A stretch of 64,000 bases of DNA, from the NCBI GenBank assembly GCA_963729165.1, contig CAVSMM010000009.1, positions 62,001 through 126,000 of the forward strand, read 5' to 3'. Positions 24,439-33,625 of the stretch are shown here, piece by piece. A model generated the notes under the pieces. It saw only the letters and a list, made by a program, of their open reading frames with translations, made no database searches and had not been told where the DNA came from. The DNA comes from JACCZX01 sp963729165. Its GTDB lineage: Bacteria > Pseudomonadota > Gammaproteobacteria > Burkholderiales > Burkholderiaceae_F. The first letter of the stretch is position 1. Every line of letters begins with the position of its first letter. A program made the translations under genes and the position numbers.

Positions 24439-24881
24439 CAAGCCTCACTCTTGTGCGCCGAATCAAGGCACGCCCTTCGATCGTGTTCGAAGCGCTCACC
24501 ACGCCCGAGGGGATCTCGCATTGGTGGGGCCCGGATGCCGGTCCGGTGTTGTTTGCCGAGAGCGACGCCCGCGTCGGCGGTCGCTTCAAGGTTCGCTTTC
24601 GAATGCTCGACGGCACCGAACATGAGAGCACCGGCGAGTATCTGGAAGTCAAGTCGCCCGAACGGCTCGCGATGACATGGCGCTGGCTCGGTGACGAAGA
24701 CGACCACGGCGAATCGCGCATCGAGATCGACCTTCGGCCGGTCGAGGGCGGCACCGAGCTCGTCTTCACGCACGCGCAGCTGAGCAGCGAGGAATCGCGC
24801 AAGGGTCATACGGAAGGCTGGAACGGTGCGCTCGACAAATTGGAAAAATATCTTGCCTCGCAGGAGAAACGCTATGCATGA
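24435..24881 (+). CDS. SRPBCC (AHSA1-like) family protein
   Basis: 148 residues, START-like fold. ARPSIVFEALTTPEGISHWW is the usual opening, VGGRFKVRFRMLDGTEHEST and GEYLEVKSPERLAMTWRW are conserved strands, and GHTEGWNGALDKLEKYL is the C-terminal helix. Such proteins bind hydrophobic ligands or act as Aha1-like cochaperones; the ligand is unknown. Overlaps the ArsR gene by four bases and the DUF899 gene by eight. Confidence 0.92.
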   Translation: MTSLTLVRRIKARPSIVFEALTTPEGISHWWGPDAGPVLFAESDARVGGRFKVRFRMLDGTEHESTGEYLEVKSPERLAMTWRWLGDEDDHGESRIEIDLRPVEGGTELVFTHAQLSSEESRKGHTEGWNGALDKLEKYLASQEKRYA

Positions 24882-25626
24882 CGATCCGAAGCCCAACCGC
24901 CCGCTCGAACGTCTTCAATTTCCTGGCGAAGACTCCGCCTATCGCAGCGCGCGCAACGCGTTGCTTGACGAAGAGATGGCGCTGCGTCGCCAGATCGAGC
25001 GCGTCAGCGCGCGAAGGCGTGCACTTCCGCCCGGCGGGCTTGTGCGCGAGGACTACATCTTCGAAGGTCTCGACCGCAATCGGCGGCCGGCGCAAATGAA
25101 GTTGTCCGAGTTGTTTGCGCCCGGCAAAGACAGCCTCGCGATTTACAGCTTCATGTATGGACCGGAGCGCGACCAGCCGTGTTCGGGATGCACGCATACG
25201 CTCGATAGCTTGGACGGCGTTGCTCGCCACGCGCCGCAGCGAATCAATCTGTTCATTGTTGCCAAGTCACCGCTTGCACGCCTTCTGGCCTTTGCGCGTG
25301 AGCGTGGCTGGGACTATCTGACGTTTCTCTCAACCGCGGGCAATAACTACAGCCGCGACTACTTCGGTGATTCACGCGGACTAAGTCCCGCGATGCGTCG
25401 CCAGCAGGACTTCAAAGACGGCGAAGAATGGGACATGCCGATGCTTAACGTGTTTCGACGCGATGCGACTGGCGTACGCCACTTCTGGAGCAGCGAACTG
25501 CTGTACGTACCAGCCGAGCCCGGCCAGGAATATCGCCACAACGACTTGATAGATCCGCTATGGCATCTACTCGACACGACGCCCGAAGGGCGCGGGGACT
25601 TTGAACCGGCACTCGCCTACTCGTAG
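24874..25626 (+). CDS. DUF899 family thioredoxin-like protein
   Basis: 250 residues. ALLDEEMALRRQIERVSARR and LPPGGLVREDYIFEG open the family; FMYGPERDQPCSGCTHTLDS holds Cys103 and Cys106 in a CxxC. NLFIVAKSPLARLLAFARER and the DYFGD block also match. The fold is thioredoxin-like, activity unproven. ATG 24874 follows AGGAGAAACG and overlaps the SRPBCC stop. Confidence 0.92.
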   Translation: MHDDPKPNRPLERLQFPGEDSAYRSARNALLDEEMALRRQIERVSARRRALPPGGLVREDYIFEGLDRNRRPAQMKLSELFAPGKDSLAIYSFMYGPERDQPCSGCTHTLDSLDGVARHAPQRINLFIVAKSPLARLLAFARERGWDYLTFLSTAGNNYSRDYFGDSRGLSPAMRRQQDFKDGEEWDMPMLNVFRRDATGVRHFWSSELLYVPAEPGQEYRHNDLIDPLWHLLDTTPEGRGDFEPALAYS

Positions 25627-25656
25627 CATCGATTTCGTTTTTCTCAAGGAGGTTCT

Positions 25657-26007
25657 GTGAAGAAGTTCTTAGCCGTTTACCTGGGTTCGGCATCGGGAAT
25701 AGAGTCGTGGAAGAAGATGGATGAAGACAAGCGCAAGCGGCAGGAAGCGGCCGGGATGGAAGCATGGATGAACTGGGGCACCGCCAATCAGAAATCGATC
25801 GTTGACCAGGGAGCACCGCTTGGCAAAACCAAACGCATCTCAAAGCAGGGCATTTCAGACACCAAGAATGAGTTGACCGGATACACGATTGTTGAAGCTG
25901 AATCACACGAAGCAGCAGCGAAGCTTTTTGAGAATCATGCGCACTTCACGTTGTTCCCCGGTGATGCGGTCGAGATCATGGAATGTCTGCCGATGCCGAA
26001 GATGTAG
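25657..26007 (+). CDS. YCII-related domain protein
   Basis: 116 residues: KKFLAVYLGSASGIESWKKM, then a helical middle, and YTIVEAESHEAAAKLFENHA with FTLFPGDAVEIMECLPMP, the usual YCII-like (dimeric alpha-beta barrel) ending. GTG start 25657 behind AGGAGG. Function unknown; such genes often sit with DUF899 and PhnB-like genes in soil bacteria, as here. Confidence 0.85.
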   Translation: MKKFLAVYLGSASGIESWKKMDEDKRKRQEAAGMEAWMNWGTANQKSIVDQGAPLGKTKRISKQGISDTKNELTGYTIVEAESHEAAAKLFENHAHFTLFPGDAVEIMECLPMPKM

Positions 26008-26058
26008 CTCGGTTATTCGGTGCCAATTTCATAACGCTCGACTTACCGGAGAAGACAC

Positions 26059-26731
26059 GTGCGAAAGATAACCGTCGGCGCGATGGTTTCCATGGACGGC
26101 GTCATGCAGGCGCCGGGCGGGCCAACCGAGGATCCGACCAAGGGCTTCAAGTTCGGCGGATGGGTGATGCCTCATTTCGATCAGGTGTTCGGCGAAGAGA
26201 TCGATCGCCTCTTCAAGGAGAAAGTTCGACCTCCTGCTCGGCCGCAAGACCTACGAGATTTTTGCCGCGCACTGGCCCTATTACGATGAAGGCGGCTCAG
26301 ATGGCGGCATCGCAAAGCTGTTCAACTCGATTAAGAAGTATGCCGTTTCGCGCTCGGGCGATGTCGACACGAGCTGGCAGGGCTCGGTGCTGCTGCGCGA
26401 TATCGCCGACGTGAAGCGTCTGAAGCAAGAGGACGGCCCTAACTTCGTCACGCAGGGCAGTACCGAACTCGTACATGCCCTGCTCGCCAACGATCTTGTC
26501 GACGCGATCAGCATCTTCACGGTGCCGGTCGTGCTTGGCGGCGGCAAAAAGCTATTCGCTGACGGCTCGGCGCCGCATTCGTTCAAGTTGACCAGCTCGC
26601 GCGTCTCTCCAAGCGGCCTGATCATCGGTCACTACGAGCGCGATGGTGAAATCAAGATCGGCGACACCGCGCTCGATTCACCCAGCAAGCGTGAGATCGC
26701 CCGTCAGGAGCGGATGAAGCGCGAGGGTTAG
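26059..26731 (+). CDS. Dihydrofolate reductase / RibD C-terminal family protein (frameshifted)
   Basis: MRKITVGAMVSMDGVMQAPG opens the RibD-C/DHFR-like fold; LLLGRKTYEIFAAHWPYY, LRDIADVKRLKQEDGPNF, GSTELVHALLANDLVDAISI and VPVVLGGGKKLF follow in a second frame. One extra base at about 26221-26224 separates the halves; joined length about 224 residues. These proteins reduce pterin- or flavin-related substrates, but this subgroup is untested. GTG 26059 follows CCGGAG. Part of the run headed by ArsR. Confidence 0.88.
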
Positions 26732-26768
26732 CAACAGCTACCCGTTATTTAACCCCAAGGAGTCACCT

Positions 26769-27260
26769 ATGCAAAAGATCACCCCGTTTCTCTGGTATGC
26801 CAAAGAGGCCGAAGAGGCCGCCAAGTTCTACACGTCGATCTTTCCCGACTCGCGCATCGTCCGCGTCACCGCGATGCCGAGCGAATCGCCGAGCGGCCCG
26901 CCGGGGTCGGTCAAGGTCGTCGAGTTCGTCCTGTTCGGACAGGACTTCACAGCGATGACTGCCGGCCAGATGGACCCGTTCAATCATGCGGTGTCATTCG
27001 TCGTCAACTGCGAAGACCAGGCCGAGATCGACAAGTACTGGAATGCGCTCTTGCAAGGCGGCCAGCCGGAGGCGTGCGGCTGGCTGAAAGACCGCTACGG
27101 CGTGTCATGGCAGATCGTGCCGACCCTAATGTTCAAGCTGATGGCCGACCCCGACAGGGAGAAAGCCAAGCGCGTGACCGACGCGATGCTGAAGATGGTC
27201 AAGTTCGACATCGCGGCATTGAAGGCGGCCTCTGAGGGCAAGACGCCCGCCTTCAGCTAG
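26769..27260 (+). CDS. PhnB-like VOC family protein
   Basis: 163 residues. MQKITPFLWYAKEAEEAAKF, YTSIFPDSRIVRV, VEFVLFGQDFTAMTAGQ and FNHAVSFVVNCEDQAEIDKY are the PhnB / 3-demethylubiquinone-methyltransferase-like family blocks; CGWLKDRYGVSWQIVP is the conserved second beta-alpha unit. Single-domain VOC fold, activity unknown. Start preceded by CAAGGAG. Last gene of the run beginning at the ArsR gene. Confidence 0.92.
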   Translation: MQKITPFLWYAKEAEEAAKFYTSIFPDSRIVRVTAMPSESPSGPPGSVKVVEFVLFGQDFTAMTAGQMDPFNHAVSFVVNCEDQAEIDKYWNALLQGGQPEACGWLKDRYGVSWQIVPTLMFKLMADPDREKAKRVTDAMLKMVKFDIAALKAASEGKTPAFS

Positions 27261-27346
27261 AAGTGCGAGTTCAATCACCGATCCCGGCGCAATCACAACG
27301 CACTCGCAGAGGGGCCATCCGAGCCTGGCTCGGTGATCAGCAAGCT

Positions 27347-27943
27347 CTACTGCGGCTTGAATGTCGCGAGGTAATGCGCGAGATTTGCCAGGTCCGCATC
27401 GCTCAAGCCGTAAAGGACTGCGGCCATGATCGTGTCGCGTCCTGGTCCAGGGTTATCGCGGAATTGCTTCATCGAGTGCACGAGATACGTCTCTTCCTGG
27501 CCCGCAAGGCGCGGCACCTGGTTTTGCCCCGAGTAGTCGGCCAGGTGACAGGTGCCGCATAACAATTTGTTGGCGGCAGCGGCTCCGAGGCGGGCCTTCT
27601 CCGGAATCGCAGGGCCGGGTTTGGGGACCGGCTTCTCTGCGGCGAAGTGCCGGGCGAGCGCGATGATGGTCTCGTCGCTCATGCCGGCGACAATCTCCTT
27701 CATCTGCGGCACGTCGCGCAGTCCCTCGCGGATCAGCACCAATTGATTTTCAACAAACACCTTCGGCTGGCCTGCGAGCGAAGGTGTCAGCGGAATTTGT
27801 GAGTTACCGCCCGGCCCGTGGCAAGCGTTACAGACCGCGACAGTTGCAGGCGGGGGCTGCTGCGCCAATGCTTCGCCGTATACAAACAGCAGCGACGCAA
27901 TTGCGAGCCCCGCCCATGAGTGCGTCAGGCACTCATCGCGCAT
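27347..27943 (-). CDS. Diheme cytochrome c, periplasmic
   Basis: About 198 residues with an export signal (LAIASLLFVYGEALAQ) and two heme sites, VCNACHGPGG and LCGTCHLADYSGQN. PRLAGQEETYLVHSMKQFRD and MAAVLYGLSDADLANLAHYL are typical of the c4/c553-like class. It overlaps the end of the sorbosone dehydrogenase gene by 11 bases, so it is probably that enzyme's electron acceptor. Start at 27943 is the best fit to the signal peptide, although its ribosome site is weak. Confidence 0.9.
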   Translation of the reverse strand: MRDECLTHSWAGLAIASLLFVYGEALAQQPPPATVAVCNACHGPGGNSQIPLTPSLAGQPKVFVENQLVLIREGLRDVPQMKEIVAGMSDETIIALARHFAAEKPVPKPGPAIPEKARLGAAAANKLLCGTCHLADYSGQNQVPRLAGQEETYLVHSMKQFRDNPGPGRDTIMAAVLYGLSDADLANLAHYLATFKPQ

Positions 27944-29186
27944 ACGTGATGCGATAGATGGCGCCGAGCTGCTCGTCCGATACCAGCAGCGAGCCATCTG
28001 GCAGCTGCAACATGTACGTGGGCCGCCCGCTGAATGCGTCGTTCTTGGCATCTAGGAAGCCTGTCATGAAAGGCTCCACCTTCGCATTCTTTCCATCCGC
28101 ATCGGTGCGCACCGTCACCACGTCATAGCCCGCTTTCTGTGTCCGATTCCACGAGCCCTTGCGCGCAACAAACATCACGTTGCGGTACTCCGCCGGAAAC
28201 ATAGTGCCTGTGTAGAAGTGCACGCCCATCACGGCAGTGTGCGGCCCCATCGTTGTCACCGGCAGGGTTACGCCGTCGCACGGGTTGGCCTTCTTGATGT
28301 CCTTGTCGGCAACCGCGTTGGCATGGCAGTACGGAAAACCGAAGTTCGCGCCCGTCTTCGACATCCGGTTCAGTTCGTCTTCCGGCTCGTTGTCGCCCAT
28401 CCAATCACGGCCGTGATCGGTGAACCACATTTCCTTTGTCGTTGGGTGCCACGCAAAGCCCTGTGTGTTGCGCACGCCGCGTGCAATCACTTCCATGCCG
28501 GAACCATCGGCGTTGTAGCGACGGATCTGCGCATATTCAGCGGTCGGCTCGCAGATGTTGCACGGTGCACCGAACGGCACATACAGCTTGTTGTCCGGAC
28601 CGAAGGCAATGTATTTCCAGTTGTGGTGCTGCTCCTTCGGCAGTGCAAAAGCAGCAGTCATGTCGACGGGTGCGACCGTCGGGTTCTTTTCGATTCCGTC
28701 ATAACGCAGTGCTTTATCGATCGCAACAACGTAGAGCGCCCCGTCTTTCATGGCGACGCCCGCTGGCTGCACCAGCTTGTCAACAACAACGCGGCTGGTG
28801 CGCTGCGCGCCCGTGTCCGTGACTTCGTAGACACGACCGATGCCGCGCGTGCCGATATAGATCTTGCCGCTGTCACCCCGTGCCATTGCGCGTGCGCCCG
28901 GCATACCGGTGGCCCATACCTCCGCCTTGAAGCCAGGCGGCAATTTGAAGTTGGACAGCGGTATTTCGCTGACGGGCGTCGCGGTCATTCGCCCTGCGTG
29001 CGGCGCGAGCTTCGAGCTCGCCTGGTCAGGTGCACGGCCTTGCTGCCATGCAGGCGGCGGAGCAGCGCCCGCTGCGGGTGTCACCGTTGGGGTGACAGGT
29101 ACGACGGGCGCGGGCGTTGGGCTCGTGTGCCCGCATGCGACGAGCGAAAGCAGAGAGGCCACCGCGAGTGCGATTCTTGTATGCAT
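27933..29186 (-). CDS. PQQ-dependent sugar (sorbosone-type) dehydrogenase, lipoprotein
   Basis: 417 residues. Lipobox LSLVAC after a short signal, then a proline-rich spacer of about 60 residues. The beta-propeller shows LPPGFKAEVWATGMPGARAM, KIYIGTRGIGRVYEV, FAWHPTTKEMWFTDHGRDWM and the acidic GDNEPEDELNRM. This matches the glucose/sorbosone dehydrogenase fold that uses PQQ and calcium. It would oxidise an aldose outside the inner membrane and hand electrons to the coupled cytochrome c. ATG 29186 follows AAGGAGACATC. Confidence 0.9.
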   Translation of the reverse strand: MHTRIALAVASLLSLVACGHTSPTPAPVVPVTPTVTPAAGAAPPPAWQQGRAPDQASSKLAPHAGRMTATPVSEIPLSNFKLPPGFKAEVWATGMPGARAMARGDSGKIYIGTRGIGRVYEVTDTGAQRTSRVVVDKLVQPAGVAMKDGALYVVAIDKALRYDGIEKNPTVAPVDMTAAFALPKEQHHNWKYIAFGPDNKLYVPFGAPCNICEPTAEYAQIRRYNADGSGMEVIARGVRNTQGFAWHPTTKEMWFTDHGRDWMGDNEPEDELNRMSKTGANFGFPYCHANAVADKDIKKANPCDGVTLPVTTMGPHTAVMGVHFYTGTMFPAEYRNVMFVARKGSWNRTQKAGYDVVTVRTDADGKNAKVEPFMTGFLDAKNDAFSGRPTYMLQLPDGSLLVSDEQLGAIYRITYAR

Positions 29187-29301
29187 GATGTCTCCTTCGT
29201 GTTTTTCTGCAGGCAGCAATTTGCCTGCGCAAAGTCATTATCGCCTCTTTCACGATGATGCCGAGCAGCGTGCGTGTCAGCTTGCGCCAACGCTCTGATC
29301 G

Positions 29302-29641
29302 CTAGCGCACCAACTGCAACAAGACGATCGCCACGCACCCGCAGGTCACACCCGCCAGCAGGTTGCGCCGCATAACAACGAAGTACATCACCAAGGCAAA
29401 GGTCGTCGCGCCCAGTCGCTCGACCAAGCTCGTGGTTGCCAGCACGCCGACAGGTTCGATCAGCATGCGCGCCACCAGCCCCGCGATCATCGCGAGCGCT
29501 ACGCACCCCATCCAACTGAATATCTCACCATCGGGGTCGAGCCGACCCGCCACTGCAACGCCGAGCGCGCGCCAAAGATAAGTGCCTGCAGCGCAGGCGA
29601 CGGATGAGGATCCACAGCTCAGCCGCGCCGACGTTACTCAC
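29302..29641 (-). CDS. azlD: AzlD family branched-chain amino-acid exporter small subunit (frameshifted)
   Basis: GTG 29641 gives VSNVGAAELWILI, then after one extra base near 29597-29605 the frame is ACAAGTYLWRALGVAVAGRL, and the rest (GCVALAMIAGLVARMLIEPV, LGATTFALVMYFVVMRRNLL) is intact. Length about 112 residues with four spans, normal for AzlD. It works with AzlC to export branched-chain amino acids or analogues. It follows the azlC stop by 35 bases. Confidence 0.82.
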
Positions 29642-29676
29642 CTGAGGTACTCACGCTGGACTTACGCATGCGGACC

Positions 29677-30394
29677 TTACTCACGCTCACGCCTCCAGCG
29701 ATGCAAAGCGTAGGCGGCACTGCCGCCCACCAGCCCAGCGGCCAGCAGGCTCCATTGCGGGGCGAGCGTATAGGCAACCGGTCCCGTGATAGCACCCGCA
29801 GCAAGTGCGAGGCGTCCCAGCGCAGCCTTCGTTTCGCCGGTGAGGATCAGCAGAAAGTAGATCGGATTCATGAAACACCAAGCCAAGCTTGACGAGCTCG
29901 CTCATCTGGCCGGCGAGAAAGTATCCGGCTGCGCTTGCGACCGCGCATGCGATCCAACAGAACAGCGCGAAGCCTACGAAGTAGGGCAATCGCTGTTCAG
30001 CCGGAAGTTGCGGAACACGGTTAACCGCTGCCACCCAGCCCGTCATCGCGAGAAGGTGCGCCGATGCGTACATCTGCCAGCTGGCGTAGCGCGGGTGCCG
30101 CATCATCGCTGACAGCACCGTCGTCATCGGCAGAAAGCGCGAAGCGGAGAGGCTAACTGCAAGAACGATCAGCACCAGCTGCGCGTTCACCGCATGCATC
30201 TCCAGCATGATCAGCTGGCCGGGAAGCGCCCAGATGATCAGCGTCGACGCCACGATCAACAGAGGTGGAAAGTCAAACCCTGAAGCCAGTGCGCCATAGC
30301 CCACATAGCCCGCGGCGAGTACGACGACCGGAGCGCCCGCCGCATCGCGCGCACCTGCCGCAAACGCCGCGCGTGGAGTCGCGTAATCAGTCAT
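29677..30394 (-). CDS. azlC: AzlC family branched-chain amino-acid permease large subunit (frameshifted)
   Basis: AAFAAGARDAAGAPVVVLAA and GYGALASGFDFPPLLIVAST open the family; LPGQLIMLEMHAVNAQLVLI, SASRFLPMTTVLSAMMRHPR and WQMYASAHLLAMTGW follow. After FAGQ-type spans the frame changes at the TTT/AAA run 29873-29875, where one extra base is likely, and FMNPIYFLLILTGETKAALG continues to the stop. Repaired length about 238 residues with seven or eight spans. Its ATG overlaps the upstream oxidoreductase stop by eight bases, so the three genes form one operon. Confidence 0.85.
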
Positions 30395-31250
30395 CGGTTC
30401 GTCTATGTTCTTTCGCCGCGAGGAATTCATCGATGGCGCCCACCTCACGCCGCTCACCTTTCCAATCCTTTGCGAGCTGCAGATACAGATCTGCGATGCC
30501 TTCGAAGATCTGTGCGGTCGATGAGTCTTCACCTGCGAACGCCGCCACTTCGCGCATCTCGAATTCCCAGCGATGCGCCTTCGGGTACATGTCCGGCAAT
30601 GTGCGGCCGATGTGTGCAAGCAGCTGCGGTTGACTGTATGCAAGCTCTTCGCGCAATCCGTTTGCTGCGCCGGCGCGCGTGGCGGCGAGTGCCATCGCGG
30701 CCGCGAGCGCTGTCAGTCCCTTGTTGAGTCCTGCGTACGCCATCTTCAGAGCAGACGCTGCGCCGACGGCTCCGCCGGTCGATTGAGCGCGCAGTCCGAG
30801 TGCAATCAAGGTTGTCACGTCGGATGGAATCTCTCCTGCCAGATGAAGGGTGGGACCCGTTTGATCCATGCGGCCCGGCGCGCCGATGATCGAGCCGTCG
30901 ACGAAGCGCGCACCGCTGGCCGCCACCACCTTTTCGATCGCAGCCACTGTCTCGACACTGACTGCATTGCAGTCGACGACCACGGCCTTTTTCGAGCTGC
31001 GCTGCAGAGGCGCCTGGAAGCGCTGCACGATGGCCATCGCATCTTTGGGCGGGACGATTGAAAGAATGAAATCCGCCGCTGCGATGGCATCGTCGTCCGC
31101 ATCGATTAATCCGGCACGTGTCGCGCGCTCAATCGTGGCTGCGCTGCGGTGGGCAAGTGAAGTCAGCACGCGGGCGCCATGACGGCGCAGACGTTCGCCG
31201 ATCGAACATCCCATTTCTCCGGCCGCGATCACGGCCACTGTGGTGGTCAA
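30387..31250 (-). CDS. NAD(P)-dependent 6-phosphogluconate-dehydrogenase-like oxidoreductase (DUF1932 type)
   Basis: 287 residues. VAVIAAGEMGCSIGERLRRH is the Rossmann glycine region (AAGEMG rather than GxGxxG). FILSIVPPKDAMAIVQRF and DCNAVSVETVAAIEKVV follow, and the C-terminal helical domain with KMAYAGLNKGLTALAAAMAL is of the DUF1932 type. Substrate unknown. Start is TTG 31250. Upstream member of the azlCD operon; the link to amino acid export is unclear. Confidence 0.87.
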   Translation of the reverse strand: MTTTVAVIAAGEMGCSIGERLRRHGARVLTSLAHRSAATIERATRAGLIDADDDAIAAADFILSIVPPKDAMAIVQRFQAPLQRSSKKAVVVDCNAVSVETVAAIEKVVAASGARFVDGSIIGAPGRMDQTGPTLHLAGEIPSDVTTLIALGLRAQSTGGAVGAASALKMAYAGLNKGLTALAAAMALAATRAGAANGLREELAYSQPQLLAHIGRTLPDMYPKAHRWEFEMREVAAFAGEDSSTAQIFEGIADLYLQLAKDWKGERREVGAIDEFLAAKEHRRTDD

Positions 31251-31277
31251 TGCAGTCCTCCGTTCTTGTTCAGCAAT

Positions 31278-32282
31278 CTATGGCAACTCGAACCGATAAG
31301 CGTCCAACCCCGTGCCCTTGCCATCGAGCAGCGCGGAAGGTTTGTTCTTCAGATGTCGATCGAGGAACTCGATTCCGTAGCGATCGATCAGATAAGCGTT
31401 GGGTTTTGCTTTCAGGCACGCCACCACATTCGGTTGGCCGCTGCACAAAAGGTTGATCCACTCGAGATGCGTGCCGCCCTTGAGCTTGACGAAATACTTC
31501 GGCGGCGCTGTCACTGCATAAGCGCCTTGCGCTCCTTCGAGACTGGTCGTGATGCCCCAGTCGAACTGCGCGCCCTGGTACATCACCGGCACGCCGAGCC
31601 GCGCGAGCGTTCCCCGCGTGATGAAGGGCAACACGTACGGCGAAAGTGCGAGCACAGCTTTGACGTCCGCGTGCTTCCACGAGGGCCATCCGCCGGCCAT
31701 GCCGAGCGCCGCATAGCCTCCGAGCGAATGGCCGATGAGGCCGATTTGTTGCACATCAGCGGCGGAGCCGAGCCGCGGATCGTTCGCGATCAGATCGATG
31801 ACCGCGCGCAAATCGAGCAGGCGATCTCGCTGAGTGCGCTCGCTCCAGCGGTCGGGCTCGAGAAACGATTGATCGGTGCGCATGTTGGCGAAGTTGTGCT
31901 CGTCGCTGCCGATGGCGCATACACCATCTTTGTGATCAGGCGCTGCAACCACGTAGCCGTGACGTGCCAGCTCTTCAGTCAAGAACAGTGTCTGCAACGC
32001 ACACCCGCCAAGCCCATGCGAAAAAAGCACGAGCGGCACGCGCGGACATTCGGCAGGCCGTCCATCCTTCGCAACGCTGCCCATGAAGCCACCGGTAGAA
32101 CGCGAATACGCCATCGGCTGCTCGCTCGCCGCCGCCGGATACCAGACCGCGACCTTGCGGCCGTTTTGCATTTCGAGCACTCGATAGCCGGCGGACTGTC
32201 GCGCAGTGCAGTCGTCGGCGGCGAGCGCACCCGAACTCAACATCGCGCATAGCAGGGCTGCGATGCGTATTAGATTCGACAT
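31278..32282 (-). CDS. Secreted alpha/beta hydrolase (dienelactone hydrolase / PAF-acetylhydrolase-like)
   Basis: 334 residues. Signal peptide RIAALLCAMLSSGALAADD, then RVPLVLFSHGLGGCALQTLF with the oxyanion region, and IGLIGHSLGGYAALGMAGG holding the nucleophile Ser. GGTHLEWINLLCSGQPN carries the likely catalytic His; the acid is not certain. Six or more cysteines suggest periplasmic disulfides. Such enzymes cleave esters or lactones; substrate unknown. Diverges from the GFA gene across 26 bases. Confidence 0.86.
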   Translation of the reverse strand: MSNLIRIAALLCAMLSSGALAADDCTARQSAGYRVLEMQNGRKVAVWYPAAASEQPMAYSRSTGGFMGSVAKDGRPAECPRVPLVLFSHGLGGCALQTLFLTEELARHGYVVAAPDHKDGVCAIGSDEHNFANMRTDQSFLEPDRWSERTQRDRLLDLRAVIDLIANDPRLGSAADVQQIGLIGHSLGGYAALGMAGGWPSWKHADVKAVLALSPYVLPFITRGTLARLGVPVMYQGAQFDWGITTSLEGAQGAYAVTAPPKYFVKLKGGTHLEWINLLCSGQPNVVACLKAKPNAYLIDRYGIEFLDRHLKNKPSALLDGKGTGLDAYRFELP

Positions 32283-32308
32283 TTCAGTTCTCAAACCATC
32301 AGGCATTT

Positions 32309-32710
32309 ATGAAGATACAGGGCGCGTGCCACTGCGGCGACATATCGTACGAGGCGGTCATCGATCCAGCGCGAGTGTCGATATGTCATTGCGCCGATTG
32401 CCAGGCGTTGACCGGCTCTGCGTATCGAGTCACGGTGCCCACGCTGATCAAGGACTTCAAGTTGCGGAGCGGCTCGCCGAAGATCTATATAAAGATCGGC
32501 GACAGCGGAGCCAGGCGCGCGCAGGCATTTTGTGACCGCTGCGGCTCTCCGCTCTATGCACATCCCGTCGACAACCCGACGACGTATGGGCTCAGAGTCG
32601 GCTGCATCGCTCAAAGGCGCGAGCTGGTTCCGACGCTGCAGATCTGGTGCGACTCGGCGTTGAGTTGGACCGGGAATATCGAGCAGATTCCGAAGCGGCC
32701 AGGCGAATAG
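32309..32710 (+). CDS. GFA family (CENP-V/GFA domain) zinc protein
   Basis: 133 residues. GACHCGDISYEA, SICHCADCQALTGSAY and FCDRCGSPLYAH provide the cysteine sets that bind two zinc ions in the glutathione-dependent formaldehyde-activating (GFA) fold. The family name reflects one studied enzyme; most members have unknown activity. A second GFA protein is at 60506. Confidence 0.93.
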   Translation: MKIQGACHCGDISYEAVIDPARVSICHCADCQALTGSAYRVTVPTLIKDFKLRSGSPKIYIKIGDSGARRAQAFCDRCGSPLYAHPVDNPTTYGLRVGCIAQRRELVPTLQIWCDSALSWTGNIEQIPKRPGE

Positions 32711-32802
32711 AGCCAATAACGCCGCACGCAGCGCGTCCACCGGAACAATAGGCTAGGCCCCGCGGTCAGACCTCATTCGAATAAGTCATTGGGAGGGACG
32801 CA

Positions 32803-33606
32803 ATGACGAGAACGACGATCGCTTGGATAGCCGGAGCTATCGCATTTACCGTGGCTCTTATCTTCGCTGCACGGTGGTACACGACAGGCGCTCCCGCTGT
32901 CTCCCCTCCGCCCGTAGCGCAGGCGCCCGAGCCTGCGGCTCTACCTTCATCCTCGCCGAAGATCGAGCATCCGATCGAGCGCGCCGACGCTGAGCCGGGT
33001 CCTGCACCGCAGGCCTCGCTCGAGACCAGCGATCCGGCGATGCGCGACGCATTGGCCAGTCTGTTCAAGGGCAATAAGCTGCCTGAATTCGTGCAGCCGA
33101 TGAATTTGATTCGCAACATCGTCGCGACGATCGATAACCTGCCGCGCAGCAAAGCTTCGCCGCGCTTGTGGCCGGTGCAGCCGACTTCGGGCGCCTTGAC
33201 GACAACGAATGCCGGCGACAACCTGGTCATCGCTCCCGATAATTCGGTGCGCTATGCGCCCGTCATCGCACTGGTGCACGCAGTCGATACCAAACAGCTG
33301 GTCGCGATCTATGTTCGCTTCTATCCGCTGTTCCAGCAGGCGTATCGCGAGCTCGGATATCCAGAGGGCTACTTCAACGATCGCCTGGTTGCGGTAATCG
33401 ACCATCTGATTGCGACGCCGGACGTCAGGCCGCCGATCGCATTGGTACAGCCGAAGGTTCTTTATCAATACGCTGACCCGGAGCTGGAGGCGCTGTCCGC
33501 CGGGCAGAAGGCGATGATTCGTGTTGGAGCCGACAACGCCGCGGTGTTGAAAGCAAAGCTGCGCGAGATACGTTTCAGAGTGGCCGGGCCGATCGTCACG
33601 CGCTAG
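32803..33606 (+). CDS. DUF3014 family membrane-anchored protein
   Basis: 267 residues. One N-terminal span (IAWIAGAIAFTVALIFAARW), a proline-rich linker to about residue 75, then the DUF3014 domain: FVQPMNLIRNIVATIDNLPR, YAPVIALVHAVDTKQLVAIY, RFYPLFQQAYRELGYPEGYF and the C-terminal KAMIRVGADNAAVLKAKLRE. Found widely in proteobacteria with unknown function, probably facing the periplasm. GGGAGGG precedes ATG 32803. Confidence 0.93.
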   Translation: MTRTTIAWIAGAIAFTVALIFAARWYTTGAPAVSPPPVAQAPEPAALPSSSPKIEHPIERADAEPGPAPQASLETSDPAMRDALASLFKGNKLPEFVQPMNLIRNIVATIDNLPRSKASPRLWPVQPTSGALTTTNAGDNLVIAPDNSVRYAPVIALVHAVDTKQLVAIYVRFYPLFQQAYRELGYPEGYFNDRLVAVIDHLIATPDVRPPIALVQPKVLYQYADPELEALSAGQKAMIRVGADNAAVLKAKLREIRFRVAGPIVTR

Positions 33607-33625
33607 CTTCTCAGCCTGTATTTAT

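Noticed and set aside
27300..27340. Terminator CCGAGCC-T-GGCTCGG
   Set aside because: The loop is too small as drawn and there is no T-run; kept out for lack of support.
28218..29258. A 346-codon plus-strand open frame
   Set aside because: Shadow of the sorbosone dehydrogenase; Arg/Cys-rich and without motif.
31179..32252. A 357-codon plus-strand open frame
   Set aside because: Shadow of the secreted hydrolase on the other strand, which has signal peptide and GHSLGG.
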